From Limosilactobacillus ingluviei DSM 15946 (GTDB lineage: Bacteria > Bacillota > Bacilli > Lactobacillales > Lactobacillaceae), in the NCBI RefSeq assembly GCF_001435775.1, contig NZ_AZFK01000083.1:1-51259 (forward strand): a stretch of DNA of 51,259 nt, written 5' to 3'. Made by a program: the position numbers and the translations under genes. Within the stretch, counting starts at the first letter, position 1; each line of letters opens with the position of its first letter. Of the stretch, positions 1-7,275 are shown piece by piece. The notes under the pieces were generated by a model. That model was not told the DNA's origin. It saw only the letters and a program-made list of their open reading frames with translations, and ran no database searches.

Positions 1-45
1 TCGACATTTGTTTAGCATTTTGGCGAAGTTCCAATTGCTTAATTC

Positions 46-393
46 GTGACTGAACAATTATCAAACAAAATGAAGTCTATTCTACAATTGGTGGCTGACG
101 ACAATGACATTGTGATTGAGAAAATGGAAGTCATGCCCGATCACGTACACGTACTGATTAGTTTTCCACCTAGCAAAGCGCCAACCAGTGCTATCAAGGC
201 CCTGAAAGGTAGAAGTGCTTTTATCTTCCTCAGGAGACATCCAGAAATCAGACAATCCCAATACTGGGGTGGTCATCTATGGTCGCCAAGCTACTACATG
301 AGCACGTTAGGCAATATGAGCAAGGAAGTTGTCGAGCAATACATCAACAATCAAAAATACAACGAAACTAAAAAACGCCCTAACGGGCGCTAA
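46..393 (+). pseudogene. tnpA: IS200/IS605 TnpA transposase, 5'-truncated remnant
   Basis: HUH-type Y1 transposase that would cut and rejoin single-stranded IS ends. The readable part (115 codons from a GTG) keeps the HUH pair (His33 and His35 in DHVHVLI) and the YxxxQ nucleophile/metal motif (Tyr99, Gln103 in QYINNQ). The usual first 25-30 residues, with the conserved beta-strand and YRR segment, are missing: the frame has stops at 13-15 and 40-42. The sequence after the stop carries a small hairpin (TGACTaaAGTCA near 410-420) like an IS right end. It differs clearly from the intact TnpA at 4358-4771, so it is a different element. Probably inactive. Confidence 0.8.
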
Positions 394-397
394 AGGG

Positions 398-440
398 GCC
401 TATCCATTCCATGACTAAAGTCACGGGATTTCCGGCCAAA
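398..440 (+). other. probable right-end region of the truncated IS200/IS605 element
   Basis: Directly after the tnpA remnant is a short segment with an imperfect hairpin (TGACT-aa-AGTCA followed by CGGGATTTCCGG). Subterminal imperfect hairpins next to the transposase are the usual ends of IS200/IS605 elements, which lack inverted repeats. The exact cleavage point cannot be fixed from one copy. Confidence 0.4.
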
Positions 441-456
441 CATCATTAAACTAACC

Positions 457-498
457 AAAACGGTGACGACCAAGCATTGCTGGTCATCACCGTTTGTT
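457..498 (-). terminator. rho-independent terminator of recQ (bidirectional)
   Basis: A long stem made of AAACGGTGACGACCA and TGGTCATCACCGTTT around a short loop, with A/T runs on both sides. It begins immediately at the recQ stop and could also end transcription from the IS remnant on the plus strand. Confidence 0.85.
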
Positions 499-2295
499 TT
501 ATTCATCTCCGCGCAAATACTGTGCCACCACGGCGATCATCACGTCACCGTACTGACGTAATTTCACTTGGCCAACCCCGCTGACCTGCAGGAATTCAGC
601 CGGGGTCTGCGGTTGCAAACGGGCCATGTCATGCAAGGTCCGATCCGAAAAAATGACAAAGGCCGGAACCCCTTGTTCGTCCGCCAATTCCCGCCGCTTT
701 TGGCGCAGCCGTTCAAACAGGGCCGCTTGTTCTGGCGTTTCGACTGGGACTGCGGCCGCTTTTTTCACCGGCCGTGGTTCCACCCGCCGTTGGACGGTCG
801 CTTGCCCGTGTAAAACGGCCCGGCCGGTCGGGGTGACCTTCACGACGGGGAACTGGCCCCCCTCTAACATTAAGTACCCCGTCGCCACCAGGTAGTCAAT
901 TAAGCGGTTGGCCTGGGCTTGCGAATAGTCCGTTAATTGATTGTAATGGGGCAATTGATCGCCTTCTACCTCGCGCACCCGCTGGTTGGTTGACCCCGTC
1001 GCAATCTGGGCGACCAGGGCTTTCCCGAAGCGGCCGTGCAATTCATCGACCACGGTAATCAGCACCCGGGCGGCCGCCGTCACATCTTCAACTTCGCGCT
1101 CGTCGAGGCAATTGCTGCACCGCCCACACGGTGGGCATTCCTGGCCAAAGTAGGCAACCAGGTTCTGTTGAAGACACTGGGGGGTATTAGCGTAGCTGGT
1201 GACAGCTTGCAGTTTGGCGTATTGCACCTCCCGGTAAGCTTCATCGGCGTCAGATTGATCCAAAAACCAGCGGTACTGCTGGAGATCATTGGGGTGATAG
1301 AGCATTACCGCTTCACTGGGGAGGCCATCCCGACCGGCCCGACCGGCTTCTTGGTAGTAGGACTCCAAATTTTCGGCACTGGTGGCGTGGAGGACAAAGC
1401 GGACGTTGCTTTTATCGATCCCCATCCCAAAGGCGTTGGTCGCCACAATTAAGGGCAATTGGTCAGCTAAAAAGGCGTCTTGGACCGCCGCCCGGTCTTC
1501 GGGCGCCATCCCCGCGTGGTAGGCCGCCACGTCAAAGCCCTGGTCCTGTAAATATTCAGCCAAGCTTTCCACTTTTTTGCGGGTATTGGCGTAGATGATT
1601 CCCGCTTCGCCGGCGTGGGCCTGCAAGTACTGGACGATGTATTGACGGTCCGGGACCTGCGGGTGGACGACCTTAAAGGCTAAATTGTCCCGGGTGAAGC
1701 TGGTAATCACGAAGTTGGCCGCCGGAATTGCCAGCTGTTCGCCAATGTCTTGGCGGACCGGCGGGGTCGCAGTGGCGGTTAAAGCCAAAACTGTCGGGTG
1801 GGTCGGCAGCTTTTCGATCGCTGCTTGCAGCTGCCGGTAAGCCGGGCGAAAATCATGCCCCCACTGGGAAATACAGTGGGCTTCATCGATGGCAATCAAA
1901 TCAATGGGCAAAAAGGTCAGCTGATATTGAAAGAATTCCATCGCTAAGCGCTCCGGGGTTACGTACAGGAGCTTGAGCTTGCCCTCATACGCCTGGCGCA
2001 AGATCGGGTTGACCTCTTCTTTGGGAATCGTTGAATTGATTGCCGCGGCCGGAATCCCGTTTTGGCGCAAGGCATCGACTTGATCCTTCATCAGCGCTAG
2101 CAGCGGCGACACCACCAGCGTTACCCCCTTATTTAACAAGGCCGGAATTTGGTAGCAAAGCGACTTCCCGCCCCCCGTTGGCATCACCGCCAGGGTATTT
2201 TGGTGGTTTAAGACCTGCTGGATCACTTGGGCTTGGCCCGGGCGAAATTGCTCATAACCAAAGACGGTTTGTAAAATGGCTTGTGCGCTCGGCAT
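499..2295 (-). CDS. recQ: ATP-dependent DNA helicase RecQ
   Basis: 3'-5' superfamily 2 helicase that unwinds forks and recombination intermediates in the cytoplasm. The 598 residues match the family length. Walker A is MPTGGGKS (residues 38-45) and Walker B is DEAH at 137-140, followed by the RecQ signature CISQWGHDFRP. The motif V/VI region (ATNAFGMGIDK, QEAGRAGRDG) is intact. The zinc-binding RQC cysteines (CPPCGRCSNC) lie near residues 390-400 and a C-terminal HRDC domain follows (about 520-598). The start ATG is preceded by GGGAGGAAAA. It is a single-gene unit with its own terminator. High confidence; nothing unusual. Confidence 0.97.
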   Translation of the reverse strand: MPSAQAILQTVFGYEQFRPGQAQVIQQVLNHQNTLAVMPTGGGKSLCYQIPALLNKGVTLVVSPLLALMKDQVDALRQNGIPAAAINSTIPKEEVNPILRQAYEGKLKLLYVTPERLAMEFFQYQLTFLPIDLIAIDEAHCISQWGHDFRPAYRQLQAAIEKLPTHPTVLALTATATPPVRQDIGEQLAIPAANFVITSFTRDNLAFKVVHPQVPDRQYIVQYLQAHAGEAGIIYANTRKKVESLAEYLQDQGFDVAAYHAGMAPEDRAAVQDAFLADQLPLIVATNAFGMGIDKSNVRFVLHATSAENLESYYQEAGRAGRDGLPSEAVMLYHPNDLQQYRWFLDQSDADEAYREVQYAKLQAVTSYANTPQCLQQNLVAYFGQECPPCGRCSNCLDEREVEDVTAAARVLITVVDELHGRFGKALVAQIATGSTNQRVREVEGDQLPHYNQLTDYSQAQANRLIDYLVATGYLMLEGGQFPVVKVTPTGRAVLHGQATVQRRVEPRPVKKAAAVPVETPEQAALFERLRQKRRELADEQGVPAFVIFSDRTLHDMARLQPQTPAEFLQVSGVGQVKLRQYGDVMIAVVAQYLRGDE

Positions 2296-2333
2296 TATTT
2301 TTCCTCCCTCGTTAAAAGCTTACTCTAAAAAAC

Positions 2334-2361
2334 ACGGTCAGAATCGGAAAGCTCTGACCGT
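2334..2361 (-). terminator. terminator of the HigBA-type locus
   Basis: A 9-bp stem ACGGTCAGA/TCTGACCGT, followed on the minus strand by a run of six T. It lies downstream of the antitoxin stop codon. Confidence 0.75.
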
Positions 2362-2423
2362 ACGCTCCTACTACTAAATTTACTGCCCCGTTGCATGTCC
2401 CGGACTTCTCCGCAACCTTAATT

Positions 2424-2702
2424 TCATCCTTCGAGCGCCGGTTTCAGTGGCGTTAAATTTAAGGTCACCCTCATCCCTAAACCGGAAGCATAACGATTTA
2501 ATGTTTCCAATGACGGAACTGAATCTAAGCGTTCGATTTTGGCTAATTGCGATTGACTCATCCCAATCCGCTCTGCCAGTTCGCGTTGGGTTAGGCCACT
2601 TTTAATGCGCTGCACATGTAAGGCGGCTAAAGTGTCAATTACCGAAAGTTCCTCTTTAGAAATACTAGTAATGCTGTTTTTACTCTTTTCCCAATCACCC
2701 AT
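2424..2702 (-). CDS. HigA-type XRE-family antitoxin
   Basis: About 92 residues when started at MGDWEKS (2702), which has AAAGGAG eight bases upstream; a longer reading from 2729 has no better site. The Cro/C1 helix-turn-helix spans roughly residues 30-85 (SGLTQRELAERIGMSQSQLAKIE). It lies downstream of a RelE/HigB-like toxin gene, the toxin-first order of HigBA systems. Its start codon overlaps the end of the toxin frame by eight bases (ATGGGTGA), the classical coupling arrangement. The toxin is broken (IS insertion plus frameshift), so this would be an orphan antitoxin and DNA-binding autoregulator. The family assignment is good; the exact HigA subtype is inferred. Confidence 0.85.
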   Translation of the reverse strand: MGDWEKSKNSITSISKEELSVIDTLAALHVQRIKSGLTQRELAERIGMSQSQLAKIERLDSVPSLETLNRYASGLGMRVTLNLTPLKPALEG

Positions 2703-3005
2703 TTCGGTGTCTCCTTTCCCAATCATCAATTAAATTCAGCGCCCGCTCAATTTGCCGTGGATCAGTTTTATTTTGTTTTTTTAGTGTAGTGGCTTACCAA
2801 TAAGAACGCTTTACCGTCCCAAGTGGTATAAAAGACCCGCTCTGGAAGTGGCCGTAATTCCCACAATTTGTGACGGTAACCCTTCAGAAACTTCGCCTGA
2901 GGCATCCCAAGATTAGTTCCTAATCCCTTTAACAATTCAATTTGATACGCCAATTTTTTTAAGACGGCGACATCTTGCTTTTGACTACTATGCGCTAAAC
3001 GATCA
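2695..3005 (-). pseudogene. HigB/RelE (Gp49-like) toxin, 3' portion with A7 frameshift
   Basis: C-terminal three quarters of a ribosome-dependent mRNA interferase of the HigB/Gp49 type. From the IS junction the frame reads DRLAHSSQKQ..., then KFLKGYRHKLWELRPLPERV, FYTTWDGKAFLLVSHYTKK, and stops at 2768. In the next frame the family C-terminus continues as NKTDPRQIERALNLIDDWER and ends at 2695, overlapping the antitoxin start. The frame switch falls on a run of seven A (T7 at 2776-2782 on the plus strand); six A would restore one frame. The N-terminus (4878-4939) is separated by the IS element. The rebuilt protein would be about 123 residues, normal for the family. Not functional as sequenced. 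Confidence 0.8.
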
Positions 3006-3194
3006 TTGAACTTCTCCCACTTAGCTAAACCTAACGGTTTGAACGCTTAAAGTGGGAGATTCTGAGAACATCGCATACTTACACTACCGTTCTCAAAAGA
3101 ATTTCGTGCAGAGGTTACGACTATTAATCGCTAGACCTAACGGCCTAGAGAGGGACGGCGCGTTCCGAGCCTTTCCTCTAGGATGTGGATTACT
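3006..3194 (-). ncRNA. probable omega RNA (reRNA) at the tnpB 3' end / IS right end
   Basis: The 190 bases between the tnpB stop and the right boundary contain no protein gene but several hairpins, including GAGAAC...GTTCTC and the end-proximal CTCCCACTT/AAGTGGGAG. In characterised IS605 TnpB systems this segment forms the guide RNA scaffold, with the guide taken from flanking DNA just outside the right end. By analogy the guide here would begin TGATCGTTTAGCGC, toxin-gene sequence. Known for the family; not proven here. Confidence 0.5.
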
Positions 3195-4358
3195 TTAGGC
3201 TAACCCACGAGCCAAAATATTTTGAGCTGCATTCACATCGCGGTCTAAGTGGGTACCGCAACTTGGGCAATCCCATTCGCGAACACTCAACCATTCAGAT
3301 TTATTAAGCCCCAACCGATGGTTGTTTTTCCCACAGTGGGCACAGAGCTGACTAGTGTAGTATGGAGCGATTTGGATTAGTTGCTTATCGTACCATTCGC
3401 ATTTATACAACAACATGGTGACCAGCTTTGCCCAACTAGCGTTGCCAATGGCTCTTGCCAACTTGTGATTCTTCATCATGGCTTTGACATTAAGCTTTTC
3501 TAACACAATCACATCATAGTTGCGTACCATAGTTGTAGTTAGCTTATGCAGTTGATCTTCACGTTGGTTCTTGATCTTTTGCTTATACTTAGCCACCATG
3601 ACACGAGCCTTTTGATAGTTTTTGAAATCGCTTAACTGTCGTGGAACAGGAACCTTATTGTGTTCATCCCACGCAATTGCCTTTTTGGCTTCGCGTCGAC
3701 GACGAGCAGCACGACGTTCCCAATAGTGGAGCTTGCTTGCCAGCTTATCTTCATAGTGGTGAATTGGTTCTTTATAGCCATCTGACAGATTCAGCAGGGC
3801 CTTGAGGCCCAAATCACCACCAACTTGTTTCCCGGTTTTAGGCAAGGCTTGGTTTTCGCTTTCTACTAAAACCGAGGCATAGTATTGCCCGGCGCTATTA
3901 ATGCGTACAGTAGCGTTAATGATCCGCCCTTGTGGCAGTCGACCAGCCCGAAAATACACTTGTTTAAGGATTGGTAACTGAATATGGTGGTCGTCGATGA
4001 TCTTAATAGAGCCGCTCTTGGTACGGTAACTTTGCGCATACTTCCGCTTTTTAAACTTTGGCCGCTCATTCTGGCCTTTGAAGAATCGCTGGTATGCATC
4101 GTTTAAATCACGGCTCACACATTGGAAAGCAGAAGAGTCTACATCTTTCAGCCAGGGATATTCTTCTTTCAAACGTTTTAGCAAATTATTCATGCCAAAA
4201 GTGTTAATGAACTTAGCCTTTGGATTATTTACATATCGTGAAATATGCATGGTAAGCATCTGATTCCAAAACCAACGCATGCATCCAAAAGTACGGGCCA
4301 ACAGTACCTGCTGGTCCGGTGTCGGATACAATCGTATTTTATAGGCTTTTTGAACCAT
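3195..4358 (-). CDS. tnpB: TnpB RNA-guided nuclease of the IS605-type element
   Basis: TnpB proteins are RuvC-type, omega-RNA-guided DNA nucleases, ancestral to Cas12, that help IS605 elements persist at donor sites. The 387 residues show the N-terminal helical region (YKIRLYPTPDQQ) and all catalytic parts: RuvC-I Asp182 (GGDLGLK), RuvC-II Glu287 (VLEKLNVK), the zinc ribbon Cys339/342/364/367, and RuvC-III DRDVNAAQNI (372-381). It is intact, so the enzyme is potentially active. The start overlaps the tnpA stop by one base (TAATG), implying coupled translation. Confidence 0.93.
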   Translation of the reverse strand: MVQKAYKIRLYPTPDQQVLLARTFGCMRWFWNQMLTMHISRYVNNPKAKFINTFGMNNLLKRLKEEYPWLKDVDSSAFQCVSRDLNDAYQRFFKGQNERPKFKKRKYAQSYRTKSGSIKIIDDHHIQLPILKQVYFRAGRLPQGRIINATVRINSAGQYYASVLVESENQALPKTGKQVGGDLGLKALLNLSDGYKEPIHHYEDKLASKLHYWERRAARRRREAKKAIAWDEHNKVPVPRQLSDFKNYQKARVMVAKYKQKIKNQREDQLHKLTTTMVRNYDVIVLEKLNVKAMMKNHKLARAIGNASWAKLVTMLLYKCEWYDKQLIQIAPYYTSQLCAHCGKNNHRLGLNKSEWLSVREWDCPSCGTHLDRDVNAAQNILARGLA

Positions 4359-4771
4359 TATTTTATCCCTTGATTTTCGATGTATTTTTTAACGACTTCA
4401 AGCGGCGCGCCACCAGTGCTAATTAAGCAATAGCTTTGGGTCCAGAAAGCTGATTTCCAAAGGTATTGCGTAATTTCTGGGAACTTCTTCTTAACCATCC
4501 GTGAGGATGACGACTTATAGGCATTTAGAAACTTGGCAATTTCAGTATGCGGTGTCGCTCTGAACAGGACGTGAACGTGATCGACATCATGGTTCCATTC
4601 TTGTAGAGTTACGCCATAGAATTCACCAACGCGTACGAATTGGTGTTTAAGGTACTCCGACACTTCGTCGTTTATTACCTTACGACGGTACTTAATTACC
4701 ATCACAAGGTGGTAATTCAAAAGATATACTGAATGTTGATTACGGTCTAATTTCACTGTTATCACAACCAT
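4358..4771 (-). CDS. tnpA: IS200/IS605 Y1 transposase TnpA
   Basis: 137 residues, the normal full length. It carries the N-terminal YHLVMVIKYRRK segment, the HUH pair His65/His67 (DHVHVLF), and Tyr130 with Gln134 (KYIENQ) as nucleophile and metal ligand. It would excise and insert the element as single-stranded DNA. Translation is coupled to tnpB. Upstream (4772-4877) lies the left end, with a second small hairpin (AAGCAC-tac-GTGCTT). Intact and probably active. Confidence 0.95.
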   Translation of the reverse strand: MVVITVKLDRNQHSVYLLNYHLVMVIKYRRKVINDEVSEYLKHQFVRVGEFYGVTLQEWNHDVDHVHVLFRATPHTEIAKFLNAYKSSSSRMVKKKFPEITQYLWKSAFWTQSYCLISTGGAPLEVVKKYIENQGIK

Positions 4772-4877
4772 ATTATTTAATTACACTTAATATAACATAG
4801 TGCAAAAGAAAAAGCACTACGTGCTTTAGAAGGGGCGATTCATCCCCCGCTTATTGAAGCGGGGGTATTCTCGCTCA

Positions 4878-4939
4878 TTAACGATAAATTCGCCAATTTC
4901 ACTTTTGCCGTGCTGATCATGATAGTAATTAACTTCCAT
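4878..4939 (-). pseudogene. HigB/RelE toxin, 5' fragment upstream of the IS
   Basis: From ATG at 4939 the sequence reads MEVNYYHDQHGKSEIGEF and then IVN up to the IS junction. The DxxGKS..EF pattern at the N-terminus is typical of Gp49/HigB toxins. Joined to the sequence at 3005 it continues in frame as DRLAHSSQKQ. The locus promoter should lie just upstream (4940-5040). Confidence 0.75.
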
Positions 4940-5134
4940 GGTTACTGACCTACATTTCCTTTCACGTATTTATGATAACACGTTTGCAATCAGGCACGGA
5001 CAAAAGGGCACGCTTTTAACACCTCTGGCGGGTGCAACCTTTTATGCGCGCCGCTGACGGCCAACGTCCCCCTTACTTTATATATACGCGTTTTAGGGTC
5101 AAAAATAGCGAAACAATTTTATTTTTTTGTTCAC
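4940..5134. other. intergenic region: toxin-antitoxin promoter area
   Basis: Holds the presumed minus-strand promoter and leader of the HigBA-type locus (AT-rich stretch with TTATCATAAAT near 4970). Nothing else recognisable was seen; no convincing ORF or RNA. Confidence 0.35.
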
Positions 5135-5137
5135 CAA

Positions 5138-5166
5138 AAAGGACCGGCGCCCACAGCCGGTCCTTT
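5138..5166 (-). terminator. terminator of the xylosidase operon
   Basis: An 11-bp stem AAAGGACCGGC/GCCGGTCCTTT with a 7-base loop and five T after it on the minus strand, downstream of the GH120 gene. Confidence 0.85.
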
Positions 5167-5211
5167 GGTATTGGTTTTGTTTGAGTAGGGAGTACTAGCG
5201 GAGGATGGTTT

Positions 5212-7248
5212 TTAGATCAATTTTTGACCCGCTTCCGACGCACTGGCAAATGGCCCGGCAACCGTCTTGACCCCGACCCGGGCGTGACCAAAGTAGTCTT
5301 GGTCGAAGGTAATTGGTGTCCCGTCCGGGTTTTCGTAGCGTTGTTCTGGTTCAAAGGCTTCACCCAGCGTCGCCGTTGTAATAATTCCTTGGTGCGCTTG
5401 CAACTGCTCAAAGAGGTCCGTCTTTAAGTACAGGCCATCAGCGCGTTGTTCCACCGCCACGTCGACGGGACCGTCTACGACCAAAGCATCGGTCTCGTGC
5501 ACACTTGGCGTGGCCCCACCGAAGTAGACGTTGCCGCCTTCGTAAACCGGCAGGTGACCATAGTAACGGTCGTTGTTTGGCGCGTAGATGTTTTGGTAGC
5601 CTTCAAATTGCTTGATCCATTCTTCGTAGACAGGGTAATCGTTGAAGACTTGGCTGCCGACCTTAAAGTTGTAGTCGTCCCATTCATCTGGTTCATCCGC
5701 CTTGCGGGCTTCTAAAGCCTTGATGCTGTCCCGCAGCGGCTTTTGCACGAAGATATTGTTGTAGAAGCGGTCATCCCCATGCAAGAAGCTCATGAAACCA
5801 ACCACTTGGGTCCCGTGAGGCACGTGGTATGGGGTGTAGCGGTCCGATGGGACGTTGACCGAGTTATTATTGGTCCCCCGCCCAACGGCACAGAAACTCC
5901 CGGCAATCAGGTTGTGAACCAGCGCGACCCCTTGGGCTGCCAAACGTAACGACCGATCTGACAGCATCAAGTTGTTGTCCACCAGGGTTGGCCCGTGGGA
6001 AACTTCGACCCACAAGTCTTCCCCCAGCCCCATCAACAGGCCGTCGAGCGTATCTTCGTTGACCTCAAAGTCAAACGGCAAGGTGTTGTCGTAGAAGACG
6101 TTTTGGGAAACCCGCGTCCCTTGGGCTTGCCAGTCCAGCCAAATCCCCCGGTTGTTAAAGTGGATTTGATTGCGCCTAATGATCACATCGATGGCCGCGT
6201 GGAGCTTGATCCCCCCGGTTTCGGCCCCGCCCAGGTTCTGGCGGATGTTGTTGCGGTCAATTTCGTTGTCTTCAATCACCGAGAAGATGCAGCCCAGGTG
6301 ACCCACGATCCCGGCTTGACCGTTATCGTGGATGTGGTTGCGCCGAATCACGTGCGAACCAATGTGATCCTTGTCCCAGCCTTCGTAGGAAGCTTGCAGA
6401 ACGGCTTCCCGTTCAGTCTGAGTTCCGTCCTTGAGCTTGGTCTTCAGCCACTTGTTATCGTTGTTGGGTTGCAGGTACTTCCCTAAGGAAATCCCGACAC
6501 ACTTGGAGTTGGCGATGTCACAGTCTTCGATGATCCAGCCCTTGGACCAGTGCGGCCCAATCATCCCGTCTTGGAAGGCCGTCGGCGGCGCCCATTGGGT
6601 GGCAGCTTTGTTAATCGCAAAGCCGCTGACCGTCAAGTAGCCGATCCCTTCTTGTTGCGGGAAGAAGCATTCCTTACGGACATTGATTTCCACTTGGGCC
6701 GTCGTCGGATCGACGCCTTGGAAGTTTGCGTAAATCACCGTTTGATCAGCCGCAGCATCTTGTTCGGCATACCAAGTCAGCAGGGTCTTTTCGGGTTCAA
6801 AAGAGCGCAGATACGGCTTGGGATCCTTCACAGCTGCCAAGCTGGTAACTTCGTACAAGGCCTGGTCGTTTAAGTAAACTTCCCCGGTGTGGTGCACCGT
6901 CCGGCCGTCAAACCAGTCCCCGGCTACGCGCGTCGTGTACGGGTTGTAATCCCCAAACAAGGAGTTATCAATCCGGGTCACCCAAACATCACCGCTCACT
7001 GGTTCCCAATCGGTCACCGGTTCGGCCCCGGTAATCACTGCCCCGAAGGGTTCGACGGAGCGGTATTCAATCCGGGCAGCCGCCGTGCCGGCGTGCTTGG
7101 GGTTAACATTTTCCCGGTACACCCCGGGGGCCACTAAGACGACGTCGCCCGGTTGCGCGACATCGGCCGCCGCTTGAATCGTGGTAAAGGGGCGCTTTTC
7201 GCTCCCATCCCCGCTCACCGGGGCGTTGACATCAACATAAAGCTTCAT
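5212..7248 (-). CDS. GH120 beta-xylosidase (right-handed beta-helix)
   Basis: Intracellular beta-xylosidase that would release xylose from xylo-oligosaccharides. The 678 residues have no signal peptide and start with the parallel beta-helix signature (GDGSEKRPFTTIQAAADVAQ). The catalytic candidates are Asp372 (GIWLDWQAQG) and Glu395 (DFEVNED). They are 23 residues apart, the same spacing as nucleophile Asp382 and acid/base Glu405 of the founding GH120 enzyme XylC. GH120 xylosidases are known in lactobacilli and bifidobacteria. The start has AAAGGAG upstream. It is the second gene of an operon, 27 bases after the GPH symporter. Family well supported; exact substrate inferred. Confidence 0.85.
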   Translation of the reverse strand: MKLYVDVNAPVSGDGSEKRPFTTIQAAADVAQPGDVVLVAPGVYRENVNPKHAGTAAARIEYRSVEPFGAVITGAEPVTDWEPVSGDVWVTRIDNSLFGDYNPYTTRVAGDWFDGRTVHHTGEVYLNDQALYEVTSLAAVKDPKPYLRSFEPEKTLLTWYAEQDAAADQTVIYANFQGVDPTTAQVEINVRKECFFPQQEGIGYLTVSGFAINKAATQWAPPTAFQDGMIGPHWSKGWIIEDCDIANSKCVGISLGKYLQPNNDNKWLKTKLKDGTQTEREAVLQASYEGWDKDHIGSHVIRRNHIHDNGQAGIVGHLGCIFSVIEDNEIDRNNIRQNLGGAETGGIKLHAAIDVIIRRNQIHFNNRGIWLDWQAQGTRVSQNVFYDNTLPFDFEVNEDTLDGLLMGLGEDLWVEVSHGPTLVDNNLMLSDRSLRLAAQGVALVHNLIAGSFCAVGRGTNNNSVNVPSDRYTPYHVPHGTQVVGFMSFLHGDDRFYNNIFVQKPLRDSIKALEARKADEPDEWDDYNFKVGSQVFNDYPVYEEWIKQFEGYQNIYAPNNDRYYGHLPVYEGGNVYFGGATPSVHETDALVVDGPVDVAVEQRADGLYLKTDLFEQLQAHQGIITTATLGEAFEPEQRYENPDGTPITFDQDYFGHARVGVKTVAGPFASASEAGQKLI

Positions 7249-7275
7249 TGTGCTTTCTCCTTTCGTTAACTTGGG

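Larger units (their letters stand above)
3006..4877 (-). mobile_element. complete IS605-type insertion sequence (tnpA + tnpB) inside the toxin gene
   Basis: A roughly 1.87-kb element read on the minus strand. The left end has the hairpin CCCCCGCTT...AAGCGGGGG (4845-4866). The right end has the hairpin CTCCCACTT...AAGTGGGAG (3013-3058). The proposed boundaries are the target TTAA at 4878-4881 and a right cleavage tetranucleotide TCAA (complement at 3006-3009), similar in form to IS608. Joining the flanks at these points gives GTTAATGATCGT and restores one open toxin frame (..FIVNDRLAHSS..), which supports the boundaries. No target duplication is expected for this family. Ends are inferred from a single copy. 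Confidence 0.8.

Noticed and set aside
568-2315. Several open frames on the plus strand opposite recQ
   Set aside because: GC-rich antisense shadows; no ribosome sites, no family features, and recQ is unambiguous.
3006-4877. IS element with target-site duplication and inverted repeats
   Set aside because: None found and none expected; IS200/IS605 elements use subterminal hairpins and insert without duplication.
5224-7137. Open frames opposite the GH120 gene (up to about 160 codons)
   Set aside because: Composition shadows of a high-GC gene; protein sequence looks random and starts lack ribosome sites.
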